A DNA stretch of 64,000 nt, from contig NC_016023.1 of assembly GCF_000169195.2 (NCBI RefSeq), positions 2,170,001-2,234,000 on the forward strand. Reading direction: 5' to 3'. Below, piece after piece: positions 28,379 through 37,359 of the stretch. Origin of the DNA: Heyndrickxia coagulans 36D1. Its GTDB lineage: Bacteria > Bacillota > Bacilli > Bacillales > Bacillaceae_C. Below the pieces are notes generated by a model. That model was not told the DNA's origin, did no database searches, and worked only from the letters and a program-made list of their open reading frames with translations. Numbering within the stretch: the stretch's first letter is position 1; each line of letters begins with the position of its first letter. The translations under genes and the position numbers were made by a program.

Positions 28379-28882
28379 TTGGAAACGAAGCTGATTATCA
28401 TACGGGGAAACTCCGGGAGCGGAAAAACAACGATCGCTAAAAGGCTTCAAAGCCATTTGGGGCCGGGAACGCTTCTTGTTTCACAAGATACTGTCCGGCG
28501 TGAAATGTTAAAGGTGCCGGACAAAGAAGGAAACCTCTCCGTTGAGCTCATTCGCCAAATTGCGGAATATGGAAAAGGGAAATGCAGATTTGTGATTGTC
28601 GAAGGAATTTTAAACAAAAACCGTTACGGGGAAATGTTGTCCCGTTTAATGAAATTCTACCATTCAAAGGCGTATATTTATTATTTTCGATTAACGTTTT
28701 GGGAAACAGTCAAACGCCATAATATGCGTTTGAAAAAAACGGAATTCGGAGAAGAAGCTTTACGCGCCTGGTGGAATCCGAGAGACGAACTTGGGGTGAA
28801 AGGAGAAACCATGTTAACAAATGATATGTCACAGGATGAAATCATAAAACTGATGGCGGATCAACTGGAAATTGATCTTTGA
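28379..28882 (+). CDS. P-loop kinase-like protein
   Basis: TTG 28379 is the start, with GGGGAGGTG 5 bases before it. The 167-residue protein has a Walker A, IRGNSGSGKTTIAKRL, at about residues 7-22, and RFVIVEGILNKNRYG as the probable Walker B. LKKTEFGEEALRAWW may form the lid. It belongs to the small AAA_33/zeta-toxin-like group of phosphotransferases, whose substrates vary. No antitoxin-like gene is adjacent (the upstream gene is a zinc ribbon), so a toxin role is not supported. Confidence 0.75.
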   Translation: METKLIIIRGNSGSGKTTIAKRLQSHLGPGTLLVSQDTVRREMLKVPDKEGNLSVELIRQIAEYGKGKCRFVIVEGILNKNRYGEMLSRLMKFYHSKAYIYYFRLTFWETVKRHNMRLKKTEFGEEALRAWWNPRDELGVKGETMLTNDMSQDEIIKLMADQLEIDL

Positions 28883-28976
28883 TTTTGTATATCGGCATAT
28901 GGTGCATGGGAAAAGCGAAAAAGCCATATCTCTTGCCAGGAATTGAAATGAAGAAAACGTGTTTAAAGGTGATGGA

Positions 28977-29474
28977 ATGTATTCAGATATCAATGAACCT
29001 CGACAAACATTATCCAAAGATGCAATAAAGGTTTGGATCATACGTGAAACGCTGGAGGCCGGGGCAGGGGTTGTGGTTCTCGCCGTGCTGCTTTATCTCG
29101 GCCACCACTTTTCCTGGCCGGCATGGATCGGCTGGATTTTATACGGTTTACTCGTGTTGGATATCGGCAGTATGATCTGGTCATGGATAAGTTCGTATTT
29201 TCGCTATAAAAATTGGCGTTACGATGTGAACGAAGAATTTTTACAAATGAAATTGGGTGTGCTGAACGAGAAACATTCTTTGGTTCCGATGACCAAAATC
29301 CAATCGGTGGCAACCGAACAAGGCCCCATTTTAAAGAAATACAGGCTCTGTTCCGTGACTGTGGACACCATGGGGACGTCCCATACCATTCCGGCTCTGC
29401 CTAAAGAGGAGGCCATTGCGTTAAGAAACCGAATTGCGCGTTATGCAAAAATCAGGGAGGTGAGGGACTGCTAA
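28977..29474 (+). CDS. ydbS: YdbS-like membrane protein with bacterial PH domain
   Basis: The 165-residue protein has two transmembrane helices (about residues 28-70) followed by a bPH_2 domain (YDVNEEFLQMKLGVLNEKHS and VPMTKIQSVATEQGP). ATG 28977 follows AGGTGA. In B. subtilis the adjacent ydbS and ydbT genes are SigW-controlled and help resist some bacteriocins. Here ydbT lies beyond a TnpB element, so the pair has been separated. The present stop may be created by the insertion: the sequence just after the element would extend the frame to a TGA overlapping the ydbT GTG. The C terminus is thus probably about six residues short. Confidence 0.82.
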   Translation: MYSDINEPRQTLSKDAIKVWIIRETLEAGAGVVVLAVLLYLGHHFSWPAWIGWILYGLLVLDIGSMIWSWISSYFRYKNWRYDVNEEFLQMKLGVLNEKHSLVPMTKIQSVATEQGPILKKYRLCSVTVDTMGTSHTIPALPKEEAIALRNRIARYAKIREVRDC

Positions 29475-29544
29475 AATAAAATTATAAACATTTATAAATA
29501 ACTATTGACTTATTACACATTTTCAATTAGCAAGGAGTGAAAGG

Positions 29545-30670
29545 ATGATGTTTTTAACAAAAAAGATAAGACTTAAACCAGATGAATATCAAGAAAAACA
29601 ATTATGGAAATCAGCAGGAACTGCTCGATGGGTATACAATTGGACACTTGATAGACAAAATGAAAATTATAAACAAGGAAATAAATTTTTATCTGATAAT
29701 GTACTAAGAAAAGAAATTACACAGTTAAGGAAACAAGAGGATTTTAAATGGTTAAATGATGTATCGAATAACGTTGCTAAACAAGCTGTAAAAGATGCCT
29801 GCCAAGCATATAAAAGGTTTTTTAAAGGTGTAAGTAAATACCCTAAATTTAAATCAAGAAAGAAAAGTAAACCGTCATTCTATAATGATAATGTGAAATT
29901 AAAAGTTAAGAATTCCTTGGTTTTAATTGAAAAAGTTGGATGGGTTAAAACTTCAGAACAATTACCAATGAATGTAAAATATAATAATCCAAGAATAACT
30001 TTCGATGGGAAGTATTGGTATATATCTGTTGGAATGGAACAAGAAATTAATGAGATTGAATTAAACAGCCATGTTGTAGGCATTGATTTAGGTATTAAAG
30101 CATTAGCTGTATGTTCTGACGGAAAAGTTTTTAAGAATATCAATAAAACAGTAGAAGTAAAGAAGATTGAGAAACGACTTCGGAGGTTGCAGAGAAGAGT
30201 TTCTCGAAAATATGAAATAAATAAGGAGGGAAGCCGTTTTGTCAAAACAAGCAACATTATAAAAAACCGAAAAGCAAATACGATTCTTACACAGACGATT
30301 ATCAAACATTCGAAGAAATCACCTTCATCAAACAACAAATGCAATCGTGAAAACCAAACCTTGCAAAGTTGTAATGGAGGACTTGAATGTAACTGGAATG
30401 ATGAAAAATCGTCATTTATCAAAAGCAATAGCCAAACAAGGATTCTACGAATTTACTAGACAAATGGAATACAAATGTGAGAAATATGGTATTGAATTTG
30501 TCAAAGTCGACCGTTTCTTCCCGTCATCGAAAACTTGTTCATCATGTGGCAAGATGAAGCGTGACCTTAAACTTTCTGATAGAGTTTATCGATGTGAATG
30601 TGGAAATGAAATAGATAGAGACCTAAATGCGGCTATCAATTTAGCTAATTATGATAAATTAACTGCTTAA
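29545..30670 (+). pseudogene. tnpB: TnpB RNA-guided nuclease (IS605 OrfB), one frameshift
   Basis: The first frame carries the N-terminal region and RuvC-I (VVGIDLGIKALAVCSDG). The second frame has RuvC-II (KVVMEDLNVTGMM), the CSSCG/CECG zinc ribbon and RuvC-III (DRDLNAAINLANY). The switch is at an A6 run at 30261-30266: dropping one A restores KTEKQIRFLHRRLSNIRRNH and a protein of about 374 residues. All three catalytic acidic residues are thus present but divided between frames. There is no TnpA, so this is an OrfB-only element depending on outside transposase. It sits between ydbS and ydbT. Confidence 0.88.
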
Positions 30671-30815
30671 CCACTTACAAGGTGCAGTTGATGTGTAGGA
30701 GTCGTTGTATCCGAATTTACGCCTTTGGAGTGTTATGACAAACGAAAGTAGCTTCGGCAAAATCGGACACGATGAAGAAGGAATTAAACAAATGCTTATA
30801 GGTTTTTATAAGTTT
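30671..30815 (+). ncRNA. Candidate omega RNA and right end of the TnpB element
   Basis: The conserved, gene-free tail after tnpB has the TCCGAATTTACGCCT stretch I recall from right ends of such elements, and ends in a hairpin (CTTATA/TATAAG, 30790-30807). In TnpB systems this RNA overlaps the 3' end of tnpB and its 3' guide is the flanking DNA, here the start of ydbT. Confidence 0.55.
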
Positions 30816-30832
30816 TTGGCAACGGTGGAGTC

Positions 30833-32299
30833 GTGAAGAAAAAACGGTACCATCCCCTTTTGATCTTGTTTCGTATCGGTGATTTTGTAAAAAGCTATTT
30901 CATCCTTTTCATTATCTTATTTATCGTAAATGCCGGTTCCCGTTCTCCCGTGCTTACATATGGCAGATATTTGTTTTTGCTCTTTTTTGCAATCGTGATG
31001 GTATATCATTTTTTGAAATGGTACACACATAAATATGCACTGGATGAAAGCGCCTTTCATCTGTATAGAGGCATATTCAACAAAACAGAACGAACGATTC
31101 CTTTTTCGAAAATCCAAAACATTAACCGCCATACATCCTTTTTTCACCGGATTTTTCATGTCACCTCTGTCAGCTTTGAAACCGGTATCTCCGGGGATGA
31201 AGCGGCCGTGTTATTTGAAGTGATTACCCGGAAAGAAGCGGAAAGAATCATTGACATCGTACAGAATGATAAGCGTAAAACGTTTGAACCGGATGCGGAA
31301 GAAAAGGAAAAGGAACGGGTGGTCCATTTTAAACCGACGAGAAAAGATACGTTAAAAGCAAGTTTTACATCTTTAAGCCCGCTTGCCGTCATCCCTGTAT
31401 TTTTTTCTTTTTATTCGAATGTGGACGATATTGTTGATATTGATAAAAAGGCGAGAGGGATGCTCTCTTATATAATCAGTTCCTGGTGGATTGTATCGGG
31501 TATTGTTCTTTTTGTGGCCCTTATTGCGGTGATTTTCGGCATGGCACGGACCTTTTTGAAGTATGGGAAATATGAAATCTCCTCTGATGATGAGCGGATT
31601 TATATTACCAAAGGGGTAATTGAAGAAACGTCTTTTTTTATCGAAAAGCATAAAGTGCAGGCTGTTGAAGTGGAACAGTCTTTGTTGAAACGGCTGCTCG
31701 GGCTGGCGGAAGTAAAGCTGACGAGTGCAGGAAGGCTTGACTTTGAAGGGGAGAAACTTGAATTAAACTCGCTGTATCCTTTTTTGCCGGTTAAAAGGGC
31801 GTACGAAATCATAAACGAGATATTGCCGGACTATGAAGTGGCACAGGAGATGAGGCAGCTTCCCAAGAAATCTTTATGGGTCCGGCTGCTTGCCCCGAGC
31901 TGGATTTGGATCATCGCCACAGTCGTGTTATATTTTTGGAAGCCAGAAATTTTCGGCTTGCGTGTTCCGTGGTGGCTTTTGTCCGCTTTTCTGTTCGTAT
32001 CGATACTGGTCGCAAGATGGATCGGTTATTTACATACGAAATATGTATTGAATGACCGTTTTATTCAGTTACAATCGGGCATTTTTACGACTTCTTTGTT
32101 CCTTTCCAAGCGGGAAAAAGTGATTGAAGTGCGCGTTTCCCGGAACTTTTTTCAAAAATGGCTGGGCCTTGCCTCCATTGAAACGATTAATCGTGCAAAA
32201 CCGATTCAATTTAACGGGGTAAAGGATGTCCCCACCGAATTTGCCTGGATGTTTTACAAATGGTATATGGGGCGGGGAAAGGAAGTTAAAGTGGAATGA
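30833..32299 (+). CDS. ydbT: YdbT-like membrane protein with repeated PH domains
   Basis: The 488-residue protein has three pairs of transmembrane segments (about residues 15-60, 185-235 and 360-395). Each is followed by a bPH_2 domain with the family motif, for example ERTIPFSKIQNINRH, EETSFFIEKHKVQAVEVEQS and SLFLSKREKVIEVRVSR. GTG 30833 follows GGTGGAG. It corresponds to B. subtilis YdbT (about 490 residues), partner of YdbS at the membrane. The TnpB element now lies directly upstream, 18 bp from the start, so it probably lost the native promoter. Confidence 0.85.
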   Translation: MKKKRYHPLLILFRIGDFVKSYFILFIILFIVNAGSRSPVLTYGRYLFLLFFAIVMVYHFLKWYTHKYALDESAFHLYRGIFNKTERTIPFSKIQNINRHTSFFHRIFHVTSVSFETGISGDEAAVLFEVITRKEAERIIDIVQNDKRKTFEPDAEEKEKERVVHFKPTRKDTLKASFTSLSPLAVIPVFFSFYSNVDDIVDIDKKARGMLSYIISSWWIVSGIVLFVALIAVIFGMARTFLKYGKYEISSDDERIYITKGVIEETSFFIEKHKVQAVEVEQSLLKRLLGLAEVKLTSAGRLDFEGEKLELNSLYPFLPVKRAYEIINEILPDYEVAQEMRQLPKKSLWVRLLAPSWIWIIATVVLYFWKPEIFGLRVPWWLLSAFLFVSILVARWIGYLHTKYVLNDRFIQLQSGIFTTSLFLSKREKVIEVRVSRNFFQKWLGLASIETINRAKPIQFNGVKDVPTEFAWMFYKWYMGRGKEVKVE

Positions 32300-32336
32300 C
32301 TGTTTTGGCCTTCATATGATCACGGTTTTCATGCAG

Positions 32337-32352
32337 TCCCGGCACATGCCGG
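32337..32352. repeat. Short GC-rich hairpin
   Basis: CCCGGCA and TGCCGGG pair across two bases, about 40 bp after ydbT. It might terminate ydbT, though no T run follows. Interval 32353-32515 is the 3' flank of the IS110 transposase and has a CCAGAT/ATCTGG pair at about 32451-32472. Confidence 0.35.
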
Positions 32353-32515
32353 GAGCAGAGTCCTACGGTGTGATGTCAAGGGTTAAAAACAAGTGAATTG
32401 GAAATTTTGTTGGCTCTATGTCGTAAAAATGGCAATACTGAACTAAGCCTCCAGATAATTGGAATAATCTGGAAGTTTTCAAGTTCAGGCTATCGATGAT
32501 GGTTACCTGGTTACC

Positions 32516-33739
32516 TCATCGCGTCACCTTCTTTTTCGGCGCATAAATTTGATCGTTGCGGAGCAGCGCATCGATCAGGCGCACCAGTTTTCTTGCCGTT
32601 AAGACGAGGGCGCGTTTGTGTGAGTGCTTATGCACCTCACGATATTTCTTTTGGTAAAAGGCGCGGTACTCAGGTTCGTGTCGCCGGACCAGATTGGCAG
32701 CCTCAACCAGGTAATACCGGAGATAACGATTGCCTGTACGCGCAAGCATTTTGTCATCAGCCTCAAAATCACCCGATTGGTGGCGGGGCCAGAACAATCC
32801 AGCAAATTTTGCGATCGCGGCTTGGTCGTCAAAGCGCTCAATGTCGCCGATTTCAGCGAGAATCCCAGCACAGCTCACCGGGCCTATTCCCGGAATGGTC
32901 TGGAGGGTATTCGGGATTCCATCAAGAACGCGGGCAATCGCCTTATCCAAATCCTTGATTTGGCGTTTAAGATGCCGGATGATCTCAATAGAACTGCCCA
33001 GGACCAAGTCAATCGAATCCTCCACACATTTAGAAAGCCGGTAAGAGGACCGGGCAGCTTTTTGGATGGATGCGGCCAAATCCTCGGGATCGCTAAAGCG
33101 GCCATGGCCTTTGGTCTGGAGATACATCGCTAAGTCCTCCAGAGGCATTTGGGCAATTTCATCGAGGCTATAGGCCTCAAGCAAAAATTCCGTTATGGCA
33201 TGGCCGAAGACCGGTGTATCCACTTCAAGGTTAAAGGCACTGAATTTGAAAAACAGATGATTCAAAAATACCTGTTGTTCCCGGGTTAAACTTTGAATCA
33301 GGTGATAGCGCATCCGTGTTAACCGTTGAAGGGCAAGGTATTGTTCTGACTGAATCACGGATTTCGGCAATCTCCCGAAACGCAAGCGGTCCGCAATTAC
33401 CCAGGCATCTTTGGGATCGGTCTTGTCCATCTCGGCATAAGCCTTTTTGAAATTTCTCACCAGCTTCGGATTCAGGGTAAACACCTTTGTACGACGCTGT
33501 TTCAGCTCGGGATCTTCATGGAAAAACATTGCCGGGTGCCAACTATACACAGATGTGGCCTCCATGGCGATCTGGATGGTGTCATCCGCCTCCGCATGTT
33601 GGAGGATGGCGTCTCTTAACTCAGAGGCACCGGGAAGATTGTTTGTCACCGTTTGGGTGGCCAACGTTTCCCCCATTCCATCCATCAGGCAGGCATCGAG
33701 GTTTTTGGAGCTCACGTCAATACCGACAAATAAGGGCAT
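32516..33739 (-). CDS. IS110-family transposase (DEDD recombinase)
   Basis: The 407-residue protein has the N-terminal DEDD RuvC-like domain: FVGIDVSSKNLDACL, QIAMEATSVYSWH and KTDPKDAWVIADRLR. The C-terminal Transposase_20 domain has TIPGIGPVSCAGILAEIGD and RHQSGDFEADDK, whose Ser is the likely nucleophile. Members of this family use a bridge RNA from the element's end to pair donor and target. The frame is intact. The GC content is higher than that of the surrounding genes. Start ATG 33739 is preceded by GAGAGGAGG on the minus strand. Confidence 0.9.
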   Translation of the reverse strand: MPLFVGIDVSSKNLDACLMDGMGETLATQTVTNNLPGASELRDAILQHAEADDTIQIAMEATSVYSWHPAMFFHEDPELKQRRTKVFTLNPKLVRNFKKAYAEMDKTDPKDAWVIADRLRFGRLPKSVIQSEQYLALQRLTRMRYHLIQSLTREQQVFLNHLFFKFSAFNLEVDTPVFGHAITEFLLEAYSLDEIAQMPLEDLAMYLQTKGHGRFSDPEDLAASIQKAARSSYRLSKCVEDSIDLVLGSSIEIIRHLKRQIKDLDKAIARVLDGIPNTLQTIPGIGPVSCAGILAEIGDIERFDDQAAIAKFAGLFWPRHQSGDFEADDKMLARTGNRYLRYYLVEAANLVRRHEPEYRAFYQKKYREVHKHSHKRALVLTARKLVRLIDALLRNDQIYAPKKKVTR

Positions 33740-34150
33740 ATGATTTCCTCCTCTCTGTATTGGGATCGATGGAATCGGACGCTTCGGGATATCCCCAGAT
33801 GGCTTGCCGATCTGTCAGCCTCGCGTATGAGAACTCATCCGGGCCGTGGGCTGCCTGGAACTGCTCATTTCCAGCACGGAGATCCGGAGGAACGGCCTAC
33901 GGGTTAGACGTTCAAGCAAGAACCTGGGGATGCAGACTTTTCGAGTAGTCAGGCTACAAGGAGGGGAAGCATTGACCCAAACGATCCTAAGACCATTATC
34001 CGGGAACATCGCGAAGCGTCCAAGTCCGAACTTGTATTCCGGGCGAGCCCGGAATACAAAATCTTATATTCACTTGTCAATGAGCAGCAGAATGAACTGG
34101 AAATTGACATCCACTTTGGATTTAAACTTATTATACGAGGAGGGATCTGA
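33740..34150. other. IS110 5' flank, candidate bridge-RNA region
   Basis: There is no gene in this 410-bp stretch. It contains a perfect 12-bp hairpin at 34032-34059 (TTGTATTCCGGG, loop CGAG). In the IS110 group the bridge RNA is encoded upstream of the transposase, so it may lie here. Element ends could not be fixed because this family makes no clear inverted repeats. The last ~15 bases hold the DUF456 ribosome site. Confidence 0.4.
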
Positions 34151-34633
34151 TTGACGTTTATCCTTTGGACGGCCATTGTGATTTTATTCATCTTAAGTTT
34201 TGCAGGCATCATCTATCCTGTCATTCCATCTATTGTGATGCTGTGGGCCGGATTTGCAGTCTATCAGTTTTTCATTAATCCGCATGCATTGTCTGTCTGG
34301 TTTTGGATCAGCATGGTCATCTTAAGCATTGTCCTTATTGCGGCGGATATCATTGCAAACGGATATTTTGTAAAAAAATACGGCGGGTCCAAAATATCTG
34401 AAAGGGTTGCTGCGGTTGCGACAATTGTTGGCTCTTTTGTCATTCCGCCTTTTGGGATTATCCTTGTTCCGTTTGTTTGTGTATGTATAACGGAGATCTT
34501 GATGACGAAAAACCCCGTCCAGGCTGTAAAAGTGGGCGTTGCCACGATCATTGGATTTCTGAGCAGCAGCATCGCCAAAGCATTGATACAGATCGTCATG
34601 ATCGTTTGGTTTAGTTTAGCCGTTGCTTTTTAA
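34151..34633 (+). CDS. DUF456 membrane protein
   Basis: TTG 34151 follows GAGGAGGGATC at a good distance. The 160-residue protein is nearly all hydrophobic, with four to five helices, and has the family signature GIIYPVIPSIVMLWAGFAVY near the start and a PPFGIILVPF loop. It corresponds to the YqgC-type proteins of bacilli, whose function is not known. A large palindrome after the stop terminates it convergently with tcyP. Confidence 0.85.
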   Translation: MTFILWTAIVILFILSFAGIIYPVIPSIVMLWAGFAVYQFFINPHALSVWFWISMVILSIVLIAADIIANGYFVKKYGGSKISERVAAVATIVGSFVIPPFGIILVPFVCVCITEILMTKNPVQAVKVGVATIIGFLSSSIAKALIQIVMIVWFSLAVAF

Positions 34634-34662
34634 CGGATTTCCCGTTTTCACGACAGCCGGTT

Positions 34663-34708
34663 GCATAATAGAAAAAAGCCCCGTTAACGGAGCTTTTTTC
34701 TATTATGC
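34663..34708. terminator. Bidirectional terminator between DUF456 gene and tcyP
   Basis: A 46-bp near-perfect palindrome has an outer arm GCATAATAGAAAAAAGC and core CCGTTAACGG. It gives a T run in each direction and overlaps the tcyP stop codon. Confidence 0.85.
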
Positions 34709-36091
34709 TTCAAGAAGATCGGCATCTTCCTGTTGATATATTTTTTTATCCATTTCACCGGTAATTTTGCCGGTTAAAATACCGGAAGTCATGGCGCCGC
34801 TGACATTTAATGCCGTCCGGCCCATGTCAATCAATGGTTCAACAGAGATCAGAAGGCCGACAATCGCGATCGGCAGGTTGAGCACTGACAATACAATCAG
34901 CGATGCGAAAGTGGCACCCCCGCCGACACCCGCTACGCCGAATGAGCTGACAACGACAACAAGGATCAGCGTAATGATGAAAGACGGGCTTGCCGGGTTG
35001 ATGCCGGCAGATGGAGCAACCATGATGGCCAGCATTGCCGGATAAATACCGGCGCAACCGTTTTGCCCAATGGATAGGCCAAAGGAAGCCGAAAAATTGG
35101 CGATCCCTTCCGAAATGCCGAAACGTTTCGTTTGCGTTTCAATGTTGAGCGGCAGCGTACCAGCACTGGAACGGGAAGTAAAGGCAAAAGTGAGTGCAGG
35201 CAGCGCCTTTTGCACATATCGTACCGGGCTCAATTTTGCCAGGCTGATGAGCAGCAAATGAACCAGGAACATGACGATAATCGCTGTGTAAGAAGCCAGA
35301 ACAAACTTTGCCAGTTTGACAATGGCGCCATAGTCGCTTGAGGCTGTGACTTTGGTGATCAATGCAAGTACGCCATAGGGTGTTAATCTTAAAATAAGGG
35401 TAACCACCCGCATCACGATCGTATACAAAGTATCAACGATTTTTGCAAAATGTTCCGCCTGTTCAGGTTGTTTGCGTTTTACCCCGAGATAGGCCATCCC
35501 CAATATAGCGGAGAAGATCACAACCGCGATCGTAGAAGTCGGGCGTGCGCCGGTTAAATCCGCAAACGGGTTATTCGGCAGAAATGAAACGATTTGTTGC
35601 GGAATGGTCATATCTTTTACGCTGGCGACGCTTGTTTTTAGTTCCGCATTTCGCGCGGCTTCAGCGGTCCCCTGCGTTAAGTGGATGCCATCCAGCCCGT
35701 ACAGAAGCGCGGATCCGATTCCGAGCGCAGCGGCAATCGCAGTTGTACCAAGTAAAATGGCGAGTACAAGAAAGCTGATTTTTCCTATGTTTTTGGTTAA
35801 TTTCAGCTTCGTAAAAGCCGCTAAAATGGAAATCGAGACAAGCGGCATGACGACCATCTGCAACAGCGAAACATAGCCGCTGCCGACAATATTCAGCCAG
35901 TCGATCGTATGGTTGGTCACATACGACGTGGTGCCGTACAAGAAATGCAGGATAATGCCAAATACGATACCAATGCCTAATGCCGAGAAAACGCGTTTTG
36001 AAAACGAAACATGTTTTCTTTGCATCGCATACAAACCGGCCAACAGGATGATAAAGACGGCCAGATTGATGATAATGTATAAAATGTTCAA
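34703..36091 (-). CDS. tcyP: L-cystine:sodium/proton symporter TcyP
   Basis: The 462-residue protein matches B. subtilis TcyP in length and N terminus (YAMQRKHVSFSKRVFSALGI). It belongs to the dicarboxylate/amino acid:cation symporter family: FTSRSSAGTLPLNIETQ is the serine-rich hairpin loop HP1, and SFGVAGVGGGATFASL lies in HP2. It imports cystine. TTG 36091 is the start, behind AAAGGAGGGGG on the minus strand. No S-box or CymR site was identified in the 137 bp upstream. Confidence 0.9.
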   Translation of the reverse strand: MNILYIIINLAVFIILLAGLYAMQRKHVSFSKRVFSALGIGIVFGIILHFLYGTTSYVTNHTIDWLNIVGSGYVSLLQMVVMPLVSISILAAFTKLKLTKNIGKISFLVLAILLGTTAIAAALGIGSALLYGLDGIHLTQGTAEAARNAELKTSVASVKDMTIPQQIVSFLPNNPFADLTGARPTSTIAVVIFSAILGMAYLGVKRKQPEQAEHFAKIVDTLYTIVMRVVTLILRLTPYGVLALITKVTASSDYGAIVKLAKFVLASYTAIIVMFLVHLLLISLAKLSPVRYVQKALPALTFAFTSRSSAGTLPLNIETQTKRFGISEGIANFSASFGLSIGQNGCAGIYPAMLAIMVAPSAGINPASPSFIITLILVVVVSSFGVAGVGGGATFASLIVLSVLNLPIAIVGLLISVEPLIDMGRTALNVSGAMTSGILTGKITGEMDKKIYQQEDADLLEA

Positions 36092-36255
36092 TTTTCCCCC
36101 TCCTTTTGTTAACCTTTTTCATCTTAATCATCTTATTCCGATATGTCAAGTGAGGTATTTGGCGGCGGAATTTATGTCCCATTGGTTACTCGTCCGTTTC
36201 AATCTGTTCTTTTCTGTCATTTAATATATTGAAAAAAGAATGGGAGGTGAACAGA

Positions 36256-36636
36256 TTGGAAAAACGGCGAAAAAAGACACCAGTCGTCCCTTGGATGCAC
36301 GATCACTATGGTGAGGAAACAGCGGGCAATACCAGCACAAGCAACAATGCTGTACAGCCGGAATACCGTTACGAAAATACTGGCAATATGAATAACGCTG
36401 GCAATATGAACAACACTGGCAATCAATCCAATCGTACCAACAACACGGTATTTTGCGAACCGAAGTATGTTTATAAGGACACTTACGTTGAAAGAAACGT
36501 CACTTATGTGCATCCCATCATCCAAGTAAACAGGCAACATGTTGTAAACGTTCCGCGCCATGTTTATCAAAGATATGAACAGAACATTACGGTAGATCCG
36601 GGTATTCCGGATGAATGTGATCATTGTGATGAGTAA
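36256..36636 (+). CDS. CotD-like inner spore coat protein
   Basis: TTG 36256 is preferred to ATG 36229 because GGGAGGTG sits 6 bases before it. The 126-residue protein has an Asn-rich repeat, NTGNMNNAGNMNNTGNQSN (about residues 40-58), and a C-terminal module with YVHPIIQVNRQHVVNVPRHV and DPGIPDECDHCDE. This matches the His/Tyr/Val pattern of CotD-family coat proteins. It would be made in the mother cell late in sporulation. No convincing SigK promoter could be marked. A terminator follows at 36673. Confidence 0.65.
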   Translation: MEKRRKKTPVVPWMHDHYGEETAGNTSTSNNAVQPEYRYENTGNMNNAGNMNNTGNQSNRTNNTVFCEPKYVYKDTYVERNVTYVHPIIQVNRQHVVNVPRHVYQRYEQNITVDPGIPDECDHCDE

Positions 36637-36672
36637 TGAAAAGAAACGCCCCGGTTAAAGCCGGGAATTTTT

Positions 36673-36707
36673 AAGCCGGATCCAATGGTTTCCGGCTTTC
36701 TTTTTTT
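36673..36707 (+). terminator. Terminator after the CotD-like gene
   Basis: Arms AAGCCGGA and TCCGGCTT are followed by TCTTTTTTT, 37 bp after the stop. Confidence 0.8.
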
Positions 36708-36797
36708 AATAAGGGGAAGTGGCAGGCTGTTTACCGGGAATGGAGGTAAAGGGGAGATACATTGAAAAAAGATAAAAATACATTGATATTTAATAAC

Positions 36798-36832
36798 TAT
36801 TTATTGTAAAACGATAAATACTATGCTAAAAT
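36798..36832 (+). promoter_or_regulatory. Promoter and operator of the yoaS-yozG-yoaT operon
   Basis: TTGTAA (36804-36809) and TAAAAT (36827-36832) are 17 bp apart, with an extended TGC before the -10. An inverted repeat, TATTTATTGT (36798-36807) and ACGATAAATA (36811-36820), matches at 9 of 10 positions. It covers the -35 and is a likely site for the operon's own HTH regulator. Confidence 0.6.
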
Positions 36833-36866
36833 CAAAGCGACAATTCATCAGTGAGGTGTTTTTTTT

Positions 36867-37349
36867 ATGAAACGGGGATCTACGCTCTTTTTACGGCTGG
36901 CGGTCATTTTGATTGGCATCCCAATTCTTGCTTTGTGCATCTTTGTGGTGCCGGAGATTGGAAAACTGGCAGCCCACCTGGTTCCGGATTTTGCGTTCAT
37001 GGCATTTCTCGTGCTGCTTGTAATCTACGGGGCAACACTCCCTTTTTATTTTGCATTGTACCAGGCTTTCATACTCTTGGGTTTGATTGACAAAAACACT
37101 GCTTTTTCGGCAAGTTCCGTAACGGCTCTGAAAAAAATTAAATACTGTGCCGCAGCGATTGGCTTCTTATACGTGGTAGGCAGTCCGCTTTTTTATCTTA
37201 TGGCGGATAGAGATGATGCCCCGGGAATTCTCGTCATTTGTTTCTTCATTATTTTTGCATCAGCGGTCATTACCGTCTTTGCCGCTGTGCTGCAAAGGCT
37301 TTTGCAGGAAGCGATTGAAATAAAAAATGAAAATGATTTAACGGTCTGA
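36867..37349 (+). CDS. yoaS: DUF2975 membrane protein (YoaS-like)
   Basis: The 160-residue protein has four transmembrane helices (about residues 9-30, 42-65, 90-112 and 120-145). It ends in a short charged tail, as in DUF2975 proteins. GAGGTG precedes the ATG. In bacilli this family is encoded directly upstream of a small HTH protein, as here, and the pair is thought to form a membrane-linked regulatory unit. Role unknown. Confidence 0.82.
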   Translation: MKRGSTLFLRLAVILIGIPILALCIFVVPEIGKLAAHLVPDFAFMAFLVLLVIYGATLPFYFALYQAFILLGLIDKNTAFSASSVTALKKIKYCAAAIGFLYVVGSPLFYLMADRDDAPGILVICFFIIFASAVITVFAAVLQRLLQEAIEIKNENDLTV

Positions 37350-37359
37350 GGTGGAAAAT

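Noticed and set aside
28379-28882. Zeta-type toxin of a toxin-antitoxin pair
   Set aside because: The P-loop fits, but the neighbour is a zinc ribbon and no antitoxin-like gene is present.
32381-32400. Relation of GATGTCAAGGGT here to the same words near 12249
   Set aside because: Similarity is limited to about a dozen bases and does not extend, so chance or a common IS scrap cannot be separated.
35661-36182. 173-codon minus-strand frame overlapping tcyP
   Set aside because: It is the tcyP sequence read in another frame; TcyP matches its family throughout.
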